Shown: positions 18,090 to 26,835 of the stretch, piece after piece
Layout of the letters: each line of letters begins with the position of its first letter
How positions within the stretch are numbered: the first letter of the stretch is position 1
Assembly: GCA_963677785.2 (NCBI GenBank)
Contig: CAXXDH010000003.1
Coordinates: 1,054,001-1,118,000 of the forward strand
Length of the DNA: 64,000 nt
Origin: G963665495 sp963677785
GTDB taxonomy: Bacteria > Desulfobacterota > Desulfovibrionia > Desulfovibrionales > Desulfovibrionaceae
Reading direction: 5' to 3'
Translations under genes and position numbers: made by a program
Notes under the pieces: model-generated
The model's input: only the letters and a program-made list of their open reading frames with translations
The model's database searches: none
What the model was told of the DNA's origin: nothing

Positions 18090-18827
18090 ATGCCGGAACT
18101 GGCGCATTGGACCTGCTACGCGGCGGTCATGGCCATTACCTTTGCCGCGTCGTTCACCCAGGGCTGCACGGGCTTCGGGTCCGCCCTGATCACCATGCCG
18201 CTGATGAGCCTGATTGTGGATTTCAAAACCTGCGTGGCTTTCTCCATGCTGCAGGCAATGACCATTTCCAGCGTGCTCGTTTTCCAGATGTGGCGCAACA
18301 TCCGTTTGCGAAGAATTCTTCCTCTGTCCGCGGGCGCGGTGTTCGGCGCATTGACGGGTTTATTTTTCCTCAAGCAGTTGGACGCTTCGCTGCTGCGATT
18401 GGGGCTGGGGGTGCTGCTGATCAGTTTTTCCTGCTTCAGTCTGCTATGCCGTCCGCGCCAGTACCACATTCCGCCCGCCTGGGGCCTGTTTCCAGGCTTT
18501 CTGACTGGAGCTGCTTCCACGGCCTGCAGCGCGGGCGGCCCTCCCACGCTGGTCTATGCGGCGATCACGGATTGGGACAAGGAGGAAATCAAATCAACGC
18601 TGGTGGGCTTCTTTTTTCTCAACTCCATCGTGGTGGTCACCGGCCATGTCCTGACCGGCATAACCACGGCGCGCGTGTTCGGCCTGTACGCGCTTTGCCT
18701 GCTGCCGCTCATGAGCGGCATCTTCCTGGGAGTCAGACTCTATGGAAAAATCAAAACAGCAGCATACCGCAAAGTCCTGCTGTTTTTCCTGCTGGCCATG
18801 GGTTTGCTCATGGCCTGGCCCGTGTAA
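18090..18827 (+). CDS. TauE/SafE-family (TSUP) membrane permease
   Basis: 245 residues with about seven to eight hydrophobic segments and the repeated TSUP pattern: FTQGCTGFGSALITMP in the first half and FLTGAASTACSAGGPP in the second. The family exports sulfite, sulfonates or related sulfur or organic anions, which would suit a sulfate reducer, but the substrate is not determinable. ATG at 18090 follows AAGGAG. Monocistronic. Confidence 0.88.
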   Translation: MPELAHWTCYAAVMAITFAASFTQGCTGFGSALITMPLMSLIVDFKTCVAFSMLQAMTISSVLVFQMWRNIRLRRILPLSAGAVFGALTGLFFLKQLDASLLRLGLGVLLISFSCFSLLCRPRQYHIPPAWGLFPGFLTGAASTACSAGGPPTLVYAAITDWDKEEIKSTLVGFFFLNSIVVVTGHVLTGITTARVFGLYALCLLPLMSGIFLGVRLYGKIKTAAYRKVLLFFLLAMGLLMAWPV

Positions 18828-18956
18828 AACACAATTTGGTAAATACGCTAGCTTAACCCGCTCAAGAAGTCGGACGTTCGCCCGTCGGCAAAACCGCGAA
18901 CATACGAGCGGGTGTACTCAGCAGATTACATTTCCATAAGCGTTTCCCACCACGGC

Positions 18957-21077
18957 TCAGCTCAAGCCGATCCTCTGCTGCTCCGATGCCAGGAGCGCGT
19001 TCGAACGGGCGTGGGTGCCGTTGCCATTGCCGTTTCCGTTGCCGTTGGATCTTCTTTTGTAGCCCTGGACAATGGTTTCGAGCATGCGGTCCAGGTTCAC
19101 GAAACTCTGGCTCAGGCGGTCGCGGAAACCGGCGTCCAGATCTGCATTCTGCAGCTCGAGCTTGTTGCCGCCCATAATGATGGGAATGCCGTCCTGAATC
19201 TGGCGTTCGACCTGTTTCCAGAACCGGCCGTCGGTCTTTTTGATATCTTCGATCTCGCGCAAGCGCTGCAACAAGGCGTTCATGGAGCGGGAAAGCTCGT
19301 CCTTGATGGCCGCGTATTCGGACTGCTGGGCAAAAACAGGTCCAAGGATGGAACCGGGCTTGTTTTCACGCTGCCGGGAGAGATGTTCGATTTTTTCCAT
19401 GACCTGATCCAGCGAATGAAGAGAGGTCTCCGTATGCTTAATCTGCTTCATTAAAGAATGTAAACTCTGGTTGCTTTCCACCAGTTGACCCGTATTGCCG
19501 GACAAGGCCTGCAGATGCTCTTTGGTTTCCTGAGCCGAGGCGCTGATGGATTGCATTTGCAGCGACATGCCGGACAATTGCGCATGCTGTTCCTTGCTGA
19601 CCTGTTGCACCTGACCCGTGGTCCGTTCCAGACTAGTACGGATCTCCTCACCCATGTTTGCGGCCACGGATTCGTAAGAGGACAAGCGCTCCTGCACCAG
19701 TGACAGAACGGACCGTAGTTGTTGTTCCTCGGCCGCGCTGAAAGTGGCTTTGAACTGTTCGGTCAATTGTCCGGCCAACGATGTGATCAGCGCAGAGGAA
19801 TCCTGCGCGTGGGTCTGATGGCTGAGAAGAACGGCTTTGAGCTTATCCATCAATGCACCGCGGGACTGCGCAATCTGCGAACTTGCGCCTTCAATAAGGC
19901 CCTGGAGAGTTTTGGTCTGTTCCTCGGCGGCAAAAACCATGGCGCCCAGATCAGCCGTAGTGTTTTCTTCGGCCTTGGAAATCCTGGCCAGCACTTCGTC
20001 GGATCGCTTGGACACCTGCTTGAGCACCTGCCGGTTGTTGGCATCCAGGGCGGCGGGCAGAGTTTCCCCCGTGATTTTGCACAGGGCGTCCAGACCGGTT
20101 CCCATTTCCTTCCTGGTCTCGCTGGTCGTCTCGTCCAGCGAACTGAGATGGCGGATCAGAGTTTCATTCTGGTCCGTAAGAATCACGTTAGCGCTTTTGA
20201 TGCTCTCGGCCAATTCTTTGCCGTTGTTTTCCAGCGCCTGGTTCAATACGGCAATGGAACTCTTGGCCTGCTGCTGCATGGCGGTCTGCATCCCGGTAAG
20301 GCGTTGTTCAAGATACTGTGACGCCAGCTGGTTTTGCTCGTGCATCAGTTGCAGCCTGCCGGGAATGGCGGTTTCCTCTTCCGATACCAGCGCTTCCAGG
20401 ACCTGCTTGAGCAGCTTGCTCTGATGGTTCTGCGCGTCTATCAGGTTCTTGAAATACATGGAAAGTTCGGAGCGCAATGTGGCCATTTCCTGGGCCATCT
20501 GTTCGCCGGGCCGCTGCAGGGCTTCTATAAATGAAGCAGCCTGATCCTGATTTTCCTGCTGGATGCTGCCCAATCCTTGTTGCAAAGACTTGAGTCCGTC
20601 CTTGTATTGCGCGTTGTGGACGGCATCGCGGTCATAGTCAGCCTTCATCAGCTTCAGGATTTTTTTCAGGACGAAAAGTTCGCGGTTCTGCAAGGCTTTC
20701 TGCTGTTCTTCCTTGATCTGGGTCATGTTCACCAGTTTGCTGAAGACCATGGCAAAAACCAGTCCGACGATGGTGCTCGAACCAGCGCCAAGAATTCCTT
20801 TGAAAATAGTTTTGGCCGCATCGGTCAGCGACGACGCGTCAAAATTCCAAGCAACGGACAAGCTGCCGGCAACGGTTCCCAGCACCCCCAGCACGATAAA
20901 AATAAAGGGAATGAATTGAAGCAGTATGACATTGATGGAAGAAAAATTGGCAAACGCGCGCCTGAGATAATAGATGCTGAATGCAAACCAAAAAAGCATT
21001 CCCAGATATGGGAGCGGGTTTGCTCCGATAAAAAAACTTACCACTTTAATCGTATGCAGCAACCATTCGGCTTCCAT
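18957..21077 (-). CDS. orphan MotA/ZorA-like membrane protein with long helical tail
   Basis: 706 residues. The first 115 hold about three membrane segments: 7-40, 46-75 (FIPFIFIVLGVLGTVAGSL) and 85-112 (GILGAGSSTIVGLVFAMVF). The LGTVAG and later GAGSSTIVGL pair resembles helices 3 and 4 of MotA/ExbB/ZorA proton-channel stators. From about 125 to 660 the protein is almost all charged helix without prolines or domain motifs, as in the tail of ZorA. It ends with an Asn-Gly repeat. No MotB, ZorB, ExbD or OmpA-type gene lies beside it, and no chemoreceptor hairpin consensus was found in the tail. It is next to the cheC-cheA cluster. The assignment to the superfamily is motif-based inference. Confidence 0.75.
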   Translation of the reverse strand: MEAEWLLHTIKVVSFFIGANPLPYLGMLFWFAFSIYYLRRAFANFSSINVILLQFIPFIFIVLGVLGTVAGSLSVAWNFDASSLTDAAKTIFKGILGAGSSTIVGLVFAMVFSKLVNMTQIKEEQQKALQNRELFVLKKILKLMKADYDRDAVHNAQYKDGLKSLQQGLGSIQQENQDQAASFIEALQRPGEQMAQEMATLRSELSMYFKNLIDAQNHQSKLLKQVLEALVSEEETAIPGRLQLMHEQNQLASQYLEQRLTGMQTAMQQQAKSSIAVLNQALENNGKELAESIKSANVILTDQNETLIRHLSSLDETTSETRKEMGTGLDALCKITGETLPAALDANNRQVLKQVSKRSDEVLARISKAEENTTADLGAMVFAAEEQTKTLQGLIEGASSQIAQSRGALMDKLKAVLLSHQTHAQDSSALITSLAGQLTEQFKATFSAAEEQQLRSVLSLVQERLSSYESVAANMGEEIRTSLERTTGQVQQVSKEQHAQLSGMSLQMQSISASAQETKEHLQALSGNTGQLVESNQSLHSLMKQIKHTETSLHSLDQVMEKIEHLSRQRENKPGSILGPVFAQQSEYAAIKDELSRSMNALLQRLREIEDIKKTDGRFWKQVERQIQDGIPIIMGGNKLELQNADLDAGFRDRLSQSFVNLDRMLETIVQGYKRRSNGNGNGNGNGTHARSNALLASEQQRIGLS
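19017..19046. repeat. five-unit hexanucleotide repeat coding Asn-Gly
   Basis: GCCGTT, GCCATT, GCCGTT, TCCGTT, GCCGTT in tandem on the plus strand, encoding an NGNGNGNGNG stretch near the C-terminus of the orphan MotA-like protein. Copy number change would keep frame and only alter linker length. Confidence 0.8.
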
Positions 21078-21528
21078 AACGCACCCGTTGTTGAAATGTT
21101 ACGCAGGTGTTTTTTTCCTTGATTTCCAAAGCAGACTGTCTAAAGCCGCTCCAAAGGTTTCACATGCCTGTTTTTGACAGCAGAAGGCCCCGTCAAAGTA
21201 TATCGTATGCCGTACAGTTTACCAGCTTTCGGTCTGGAACGCTTTCTTGACCGGCAATTTTTGCTTACCATGAGCAAAACCCTGCAAAGCTTTATTCCTG
21301 GGGTGATGCTGCTCATGATACTTCTCTTCGTCCATTTTTTAATAAAATTTACATTCCTTAGAACTCATTCAAATCATGAAGAATTAATTACCTTTTTTTA
21401 CAATCAAGTCCCTTCCTAAAACTTTCGGAATCGGATAAATGCATAAAAATCAGAATGCGGAAACAATGCTTAATTAATGGTATAAATTTTCTTTCTTAAT
21501 AAAAATGATCAAAAGGCATGCCAAAAGC
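21078..21528. other. AT-rich divergent intergenic region before cheC
   Basis: About 430 bases between the divergent MotA-like gene and the first cheC gene; promoters for both should lie here. A TATAAA-like box follows TTAATTAATGG near 21480. A 50-codon frame from the ATG near 21270 encodes one possible membrane span but has no ribosome site and is not called. Confidence 0.45.
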
Positions 21529-22122
21529 ATGAAACTAAACGAACTGCAACACGACGTCCTCTGCGAGCTGATCAATATCGGCATGGGCCGTGCCGCTGGC
21601 GCCATGAACAAAATGACGCACAATCATATCGAAATAAACTCGCCTGAAGTTAACCTGATGACGTATGAAGAAGTATTGAGGTATTATTCGGAAAAAAATC
21701 TTAGCTACGACATTATCAGGTTGATTTTCGATGGAGTGCTCTCCGGGGTAACCGGATTGATATTCACCAACCAAAGCGCCACGAATTTCGTTTCCCTGCT
21801 GCTCAGGGATATCGATACCGACTCCAGAGTCTTTGCAGGACTGCGCGAAGACACCCTGCGTGAAGTGGGCAATATCGCCCTGATCTGGATCATGGGCGCC
21901 CTGGCCAATTCTCTCAAAGAGCATCTGCAGTATCAACCCCTTGAGTATCTGACGGATTTTCAAGAATTTTTGGGAAATACGGAAAAGGACTCCATGGCCT
22001 TGCTGATCAATACCATCTTTGAAGTTGAAAACCAGCGTACCAGCGGGGAAATCGTAATCCTGTTCAACCAGGACAAGTTCCAATCTTTGCTGGATGCCAT
22101 CAACGCGCTGCTGAACGCTTGA
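21529..22122 (+). CDS. cheC: CheC-type CheY-P phosphatase 1
   Basis: CheC/CheX-family phosphatase, about 197 residues. It carries two copies of the active-site pattern: D9-x3-E13-x2-N16 with the proline 23 residues on (ELINIGMGRAAGAM), and TLREVGNIALIWIMGALAN in the second half. The ATG 21529 aligns with the start of the paralogue at 23651; the upstream in-frame ATG at 21505 is possible, with AAAAGG between them. Its 3' end overlaps the convergent cheD by 23 bases. Confidence 0.88.
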   Translation: MKLNELQHDVLCELINIGMGRAAGAMNKMTHNHIEINSPEVNLMTYEEVLRYYSEKNLSYDIIRLIFDGVLSGVTGLIFTNQSATNFVSLLLRDIDTDSRVFAGLREDTLREVGNIALIWIMGALANSLKEHLQYQPLEYLTDFQEFLGNTEKDSMALLINTIFEVENQRTSGEIVILFNQDKFQSLLDAINALLNA

Positions 22123-22630
22123 CGTTTAGCGTGTTGTTGACCTTGCGGACAAATACTTCGCCCGTATGCGAGGCAAATACGATTTTACGACCGTTCTGAC
22201 CGCCGACATTGGTGGCAGTGACCCGCAGGGGTATGGATGCGAGCACCTCAAAGGCCGCTTTGACGTTTCTGGGGCCAACGCTCATTTCTTCTTTGAACAT
22301 GGCCGAAGCGCCTCCGAAAATTTTGCATTCAATGTTTTGCTGTTTCAGGCCGATATTGGTAAGTCGTTGATAAATACGCATAATCGCCGTATCGACATAA
22401 CGAAAAGTTTCTTCTTGATCCACCTTGGTTTTCGCATAGTCGGCCATGTTGGGCAACAGGGCGTGAAACATGGCGCCGATACCGGTATCCCGGCAATGAA
22501 ACGTTACGGAAACACAGGAACCAAGCACCGTCTGCACCAGCGTGGGCACGGTGAAAACTTTCCCTTCCGCCACCAGTATGAAATGATTGGCGCTGCCTGG
22601 AAATTTATCTAAAAGTTTCTTCATCTTCAT
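22100..22630 (-). CDS. cheD: CheD-type receptor glutamine deamidase
   Basis: 176 residues. The catalytic Cys39 (VLGSCVSVTF) and His56 (GAMFHALLP) have the 17-residue spacing of known CheD proteins; KIFGGASAMF and GGQNGRKI follow. CheD deamidates chemoreceptors and binds CheC, yet no receptor gene is in the window. Its start overlaps the end of the upstream cheY by 26 bases, so the two are co-translated. Confidence 0.92.
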   Translation of the reverse strand: MKMKKLLDKFPGSANHFILVAEGKVFTVPTLVQTVLGSCVSVTFHCRDTGIGAMFHALLPNMADYAKTKVDQEETFRYVDTAIMRIYQRLTNIGLKQQNIECKIFGGASAMFKEEMSVGPRNVKAAFEVLASIPLRVTATNVGGQNGRKIVFASHTGEVFVRKVNNTLNVKRSAAR

Positions 22631-23039
22631 CTTCCAGCAAGCTGTCTATCAATTCCAATGCTTGCAAGGCTTCTACAAGTGTATTTTCGTCAAAGGGTTT
22701 TGTAATATAATAGTCCGCGCCACTATCAAACTGTGCTTCCATCATATTTTGCGGATCATCAAGGCTTGAGAGCATAATCGCCTTGGCGCGATTTACTGTA
22801 TCTGGAAGAAGATTCTGAATATCCATTATCTTGCGTAATGCGACATGTCCATTCATAACAGGCATCAAGATGTCCATGATAACCAAATCATAGCCTGTCT
22901 CATTTTGAAGAGCATTGGCAAACATCTGAACAGCTTCCTGGCCATTGGAAGCTTCATCGCAGTTACCATAGCCTGCAAGTGCTGTCTGTATAGTGTAACG
23001 CTGATATTTACTATCATCCACTATTAATATTTTTAACAT
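22605..23039 (-). CDS. CheY-like response regulator 2
   Basis: Receiver domain with an acidic C-terminal tail, 144 residues. Acidic pair LIVDDSKYQR, phosphoacceptor VIMDILMPVMNG, Ser in place of Thr (AIMLSSLDD) and Lys in YYITKPFD. AGGAGG lies seven bases before ATG 23039. It is divergent from the next cheY and forms an operon with cheD. Confidence 0.92.
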   Translation of the reverse strand: MLKILIVDDSKYQRYTIQTALAGYGNCDEASNGQEAVQMFANALQNETGYDLVIMDILMPVMNGHVALRKIMDIQNLLPDTVNRAKAIMLSSLDDPQNMMEAQFDSGADYYITKPFDENTLVEALQALELIDSLLEDEDEETFR

Positions 23040-23279
23040 CTCAAGCCTCCTTGATCCTATTTCCTCATTCCTAAAGATTGGTTTGAAAAAAATGACTGTG
23101 TTTTTTTTCAAATCTGTGTATAGTAAAAGATACAAAAACGCTGAAAGACAAAGGTTTGCGCTTAAGATCCATTTGATCTATACCGCATCTTGGAGCCGGT
23201 TTTACTAGAAAATATGCATCCAGACAGGCATTTGTATTAATCATACTTAAAGTTATGTATTATTTCAAGGGGGTAGACA

Positions 23280-23636
23280 ATGCCTAAACTTTTGATCGCC
23301 GACGACTCGATGTTTCAACGTTTTATGCATGCCAAAACAGCCAAGGACCTGGGCTTTGACGTGCTGGATGCCAAAGACGGCCAGGAATGCCTGACAGTTG
23401 CCGTGTCCGAAAACCCGGACGTCATCCTGCTGGACCTCAACATGCCTGTTCTCAGCGGTTTGGAAGTGCTCAAAGCCATGAAAGAAAAAGGTATCCATTC
23501 AAAAATTCTGGTTATTACCGCAGATATACAAGACACGACTAAACAACGCTGTATTGATTGCGGCGCTGTCGATTTTATCAACAAGCCTGTTGAAGATGAA
23601 ATTTTACGGGAAAAGCTGCAATCACTTCTTTCGTAA
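23280..23636 (+). CDS. CheY-like response regulator 3
   Basis: 118-residue receiver domain: LIADDSMFQRFM, VILLDLNMPVLSG with the phosphoacceptor Asp, LVITADIQD and FINKPVED. AAGGGGG before the ATG. It starts the cheY-cheC-cheA transcript, with gaps of 14 and 20 bases; it is the likely main phosphate target of that CheA. Confidence 0.93.
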   Translation: MPKLLIADDSMFQRFMHAKTAKDLGFDVLDAKDGQECLTVAVSENPDVILLDLNMPVLSGLEVLKAMKEKGIHSKILVITADIQDTTKQRCIDCGAVDFINKPVEDEILREKLQSLLS

Positions 23637-23650
23637 TCCCGAGTAAAACA

Positions 23651-24271
23651 ATGGTATTCCCAATTAAACCGTATCATTTTGACCTCCTCCAGGAGCTCAT
23701 CAACATCGGCGTGGGCAAAGCCGCATGCATGTTGAACAAAATGGTCAAAGTCCATATCGAACTCCAGGTTCCCCGGCTCGAATTTTACCAGCTGGGCGTA
23801 CTTATGGAAGACGATGAATTCAAAAAAATCCATTCCCTGTCCGCGGTTATTCTTGGGTTCAACGGTACGTTTGCGGGAACCTCTGCCCTGATGTTCCCGC
23901 CGGACAGCGCCTCCAATCTGGTTTCCATTGTTATCGGACAGCAGGACATGCAGGCGGATATGGACAGTATGCGCATCGGTACGTTGCAGGAAGTGGGCAA
24001 CATCGTACTCAACGGCGTAATTGGCTCCATTGCCAATATTCTGCAGGAACCACTCGATTATTCGACTCTGGATTACTGTGAAGGCGCCTTCAATACCATC
24101 CTGCCCGAATACGACCTTGAAAACGACACCATCCTGCTGGCGCGTACGCAGTTTACTCTGGAGGAGCACTCCATCTGTGGAGACATTCTGATTGTTTTCC
24201 AGGTGGGTTCGTTTGACTCACTTATCGAGGCCCTGGATCGCTGCTTTCCCGAAGGCGCCTCCCTGTCCTGA
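23651..24271 (+). CDS. cheC: CheC-type CheY-P phosphatase 2
   Basis: 206 residues, paralogue of the gene at 21529. The first active-site pattern is intact (DLLQELINIGVGKAACML with proline 23 residues after the Asn). The second, TLQEVGNIVLNGVIGSIAN, keeps Glu and Asn but lacks the leading acidic residue. Two CheC copies around three receiver proteins imply strong control of signal decay. Confidence 0.9.
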   Translation: MVFPIKPYHFDLLQELINIGVGKAACMLNKMVKVHIELQVPRLEFYQLGVLMEDDEFKKIHSLSAVILGFNGTFAGTSALMFPPDSASNLVSIVIGQQDMQADMDSMRIGTLQEVGNIVLNGVIGSIANILQEPLDYSTLDYCEGAFNTILPEYDLENDTILLARTQFTLEEHSICGDILIVFQVGSFDSLIEALDRCFPEGASLS

Positions 24272-24291
24272 TACCCTGCAGGTTCGTCGCT

Positions 24292-25932
24292 ATGAGCCAT
24301 GATCAAAAAGTTCTAGAAATATTTATGGAAAGCTGCCTGGAGCAGCTCGACAACATCGAACAGAATGTGCTCGATCTGGAGAAAGCCTCTCCCCAGGCGG
24401 TAGACGACAAAATCGGCATCGTGTTCCGAGCCGCCCACTCCATCAAAGGCGATGCGGCCTCACTCGGTCTCAAAAACCTTTCCACCCTTTGCCACAGAAT
24501 CGAGAACCTGCTCCAGCTGATCAAAGACGGCGCCGTACCCATCTCCGGCAATGTCATCAACGTGCTCCTGCAGGGCTTCGACCTGCTCAAAAAAACAATC
24601 CACAGCAAGGATCTGGGCCAGACCGATGCGTTCGATGACTATATCGCCGTACTCGAGGCCTGCTCCAAGGACTGCAGCTGCCCCCAAGATCCTCCTCCGG
24701 CCGAGGCCAAAGACGTTCCTGAGAAAAAACAAGCGCCCGGGCCGGATAATGACCGTATTACGCGCCTCTCCATCCCTGCCGAACAACTGGATCTGCTGGT
24801 GGACAGAATCGGCCAGCTCGCCATTGCCGAGGCGCGGCTGCACCGCATGGCGCGTGAAAAATCCGGCCAGGGCTTTCTGCCCCTGGCGGAAGAATTCGAA
24901 GCTCTCTGCAATCTGCTGCGCAATCAGGTACTCGACATGCGCATGCTGCCCCTGCAGGTCAGTTTCGCAAAATACCGCCGTCTGGTCCGCGATCTCGGTT
25001 CCCAGCTGGGCAAAGAGGCCGATTTCGTCATGGAAGGCCATAAAACCGAGCTGGACAAGACCCTGATCGAAGAGCTGAACACGCCCCTCATACACCTCTT
25101 GCGGAATTGCATGGACCACGGCATCGAACCGCCGCCCGTACGCCGCGGCATGGGGAAACCCGTGCAGGGTAAAATCATACTGCGCGCCCAGCAGATCGGC
25201 GGAGAAGTCCACATCGAACTGCGCGACGACGGCGCGGGAATCGATACGGCCAAACTCAAACGGCGAGCCCAGGAAAAAGGGCTCATCGATCCCGAAGCCC
25301 AGTTTACGGACGCGGAGTTGATGGACTTGATTTTCCTCCCAGGCCTTTCCACTGCCGATTCCGTGGACCAGGTATCAGGCCGCGGCGTGGGCATGGACGC
25401 CGTACGTGAAAGCATCCAGGCACTGCGCGGCAAGATCGACGTCAGCAGCGAACTCGGCAAATGGACCGAATTCCGCATCCAGCTGCCCATCACCATGGCC
25501 ATCATCGACTGCCTGCGTATCGATGTGGCGGGTTCGGAATTCTTTCTGCACCTGGATTACGTCGAAGAATGTCTGGAGATGGAGCTGAACGGCGGTGAGG
25601 AAACCGCCTCTCCAGTCCCCGGACACCTCAGCCTGCGCGGCAAGGCTCTGCCGCTCATTGATCTGCGTGATTTCTTCCGCTACGACGGCGTGCGCCCGCC
25701 GGTTTCGCATGTGGTGGTGGTACGTACCAATGGCGAACTCTTCGGCATTGTGGCCGACGAAGTCGTGGGCCAGCACCAGGCCGTGCTCAAGCAACTCGGG
25801 CCCGCCCTGAAGGATGTGGACGGCATTCTGGGCGCCACGGTCACGGAAATGGGCCACATGGGCCTGATACTCGATATTCCGGGGCTGACCAAAGCCGCTT
25901 TGTCCGAAGCAAAGCAGGCCCGAAACAGCTGA
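24292..25932 (+). CDS. cheA: CheA-type histidine kinase
   Basis: 546 residues. Hpt domain with phospho-accepting H49 (FRAAHSIKGDAASLG); a short Pro-rich linker around 135-155 in place of the usual P2 CheY-binding domain; dimerisation helices; HATPase with N box LLRNCMDHGIE, G1 LRDDGAGID and G2 SGRGVGMDAV; and a CheW-like P5 domain from about 410 (LPLIDLRDFF). No receiver domain. Lack of P2 makes it shorter than chemotaxis CheA of about 650-700 residues. No CheW or receptor gene adjoins. Confidence 0.93.
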   Translation: MSHDQKVLEIFMESCLEQLDNIEQNVLDLEKASPQAVDDKIGIVFRAAHSIKGDAASLGLKNLSTLCHRIENLLQLIKDGAVPISGNVINVLLQGFDLLKKTIHSKDLGQTDAFDDYIAVLEACSKDCSCPQDPPPAEAKDVPEKKQAPGPDNDRITRLSIPAEQLDLLVDRIGQLAIAEARLHRMAREKSGQGFLPLAEEFEALCNLLRNQVLDMRMLPLQVSFAKYRRLVRDLGSQLGKEADFVMEGHKTELDKTLIEELNTPLIHLLRNCMDHGIEPPPVRRGMGKPVQGKIILRAQQIGGEVHIELRDDGAGIDTAKLKRRAQEKGLIDPEAQFTDAELMDLIFLPGLSTADSVDQVSGRGVGMDAVRESIQALRGKIDVSSELGKWTEFRIQLPITMAIIDCLRIDVAGSEFFLHLDYVEECLEMELNGGEETASPVPGHLSLRGKALPLIDLRDFFRYDGVRPPVSHVVVVRTNGELFGIVADEVVGQHQAVLKQLGPALKDVDGILGATVTEMGHMGLILDIPGLTKAALSEAKQARNS

Positions 25933-25936
25933 CGTA

Positions 25937-26182
25937 CTATTTGTCTTTTGCGGCACAAGCGCCATTTTCCTCGATAAACTCCAACAGATCTCCGGGCTGG
26001 CATTCCAAATGTCTGCAAATGGCATTCAAGGTTGAGAAACGAATCGCCTTGGCTTTTCCCGTTTTCAGGATGGAGACATTCTGTTCAGTAATTCCCACTA
26101 GTTGCGCCAGCTCCATGGATTTCATCCCGCGCTTCGCAAGCAATACATCAAGATTGAGTTTGATCGACATCTGCCACACCAT
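25937..26182 (-). CDS. XRE-family HTH regulator (YozG type)
   Basis: Small DNA-binding protein of about 81 residues with a Cro/C1 helix-turn-helix: LAQLVGITEQNVSILKTGKA, then RFSTLNAICRHLECQPGDLL. Its ATG at 26182 overlaps the stop of the upstream DUF2975 gene as TAATG; the ATG at 26170 is an alternative that fits the family start better. The pair is a recurrent two-gene unit of unknown role. Confidence 0.88.
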   Translation of the reverse strand: MVWQMSIKLNLDVLLAKRGMKSMELAQLVGITEQNVSILKTGKAKAIRFSTLNAICRHLECQPGDLLEFIEENGACAAKDK

Positions 26183-26724
26183 TATACCGTCAATTCATTT
26201 TCTTCAGACAACAGCCTGCCTTCGTCCATTATCCAGGCAATGAACAGTACCAGACCGCTGATCCCCAGCATGGTGACGTCTGTGGACTGCAACCCGATAT
26301 GCAGTACGCGGCTTCCGGGAGGATTGCTCCAGGAAAACAATACGGACTGAGCGGCTTCAAAACAAATAGAGAACACTACCCATAAGAAAAGCGCCCCGGC
26401 TGTTTTTTTGAAAAGGACGACATGCGCCAGGGAGAAAAAGTTACCGGCCCGGTACTGGGCGAATAATTTCCGCAGCGAGTATAACGCCGAAAGCAAGGCG
26501 CAGAGCGGAAACAGGCTCGCCAAAAAACCCAATAATCGCAACGAACCGGAAAGAGGCGGAGAAACAAGCGGTGCGGACTGCATGTTTACTGCAAGCAGCG
26601 TTTCCGGAAGGTCATTGATAAATACCCAATACAGCAAAACGCCAACAGGAAGCGCGGCCAGCAAAAACGAAAGAAAGCCATACAATACCGCACTAACCTT
26701 TGTGATCCTGACTTTGTTGTTCAT
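26182..26724 (-). CDS. DUF2975-family membrane protein
   Basis: About 180 residues with four hydrophobic segments (AVLYGFLSFLLAALPVGVLL, LLGFLASLFPLCALLSALY, one near AGALFLWVVFSIC, GISGLVLFIAWIM). The sequence YRAGNFFSLAHVVLFKKTA is family-like. AGGAGGT precedes two ATGs; the second, at 26724, has better spacing. Co-transcribed with the XRE regulator; such pairs may work as a membrane-linked regulator, which is inference. Confidence 0.82.
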   Translation of the reverse strand: MNNKVRITKVSAVLYGFLSFLLAALPVGVLLYWVFINDLPETLLAVNMQSAPLVSPPLSGSLRLLGFLASLFPLCALLSALYSLRKLFAQYRAGNFFSLAHVVLFKKTAGALFLWVVFSICFEAAQSVLFSWSNPPGSRVLHIGLQSTDVTMLGISGLVLFIAWIMDEGRLLSEENELTV

Positions 26725-26835
26725 CATTACCTCCTTGTAGGTGTGATCAAGAGGTATATAGAGAATTATCGAAAGTCAATAAAAACTTATTGAAAAACGA
26801 TAAAATTTTTAAGGTCTGCGTGAAACCGTGTCTCT

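Noticed and set aside
18957..21077. Zorya anti-phage system
   Set aside because: Only a ZorA-like protein is present; no ZorB, ZorC, ZorD or ZorE homologue was recognised beside it.
21174..21419. 81-codon frame, or a 50-codon version with one membrane span
   Set aside because: No ribosome site at any start and located in an AT-rich promoter region where hydrophobic frames arise by chance.
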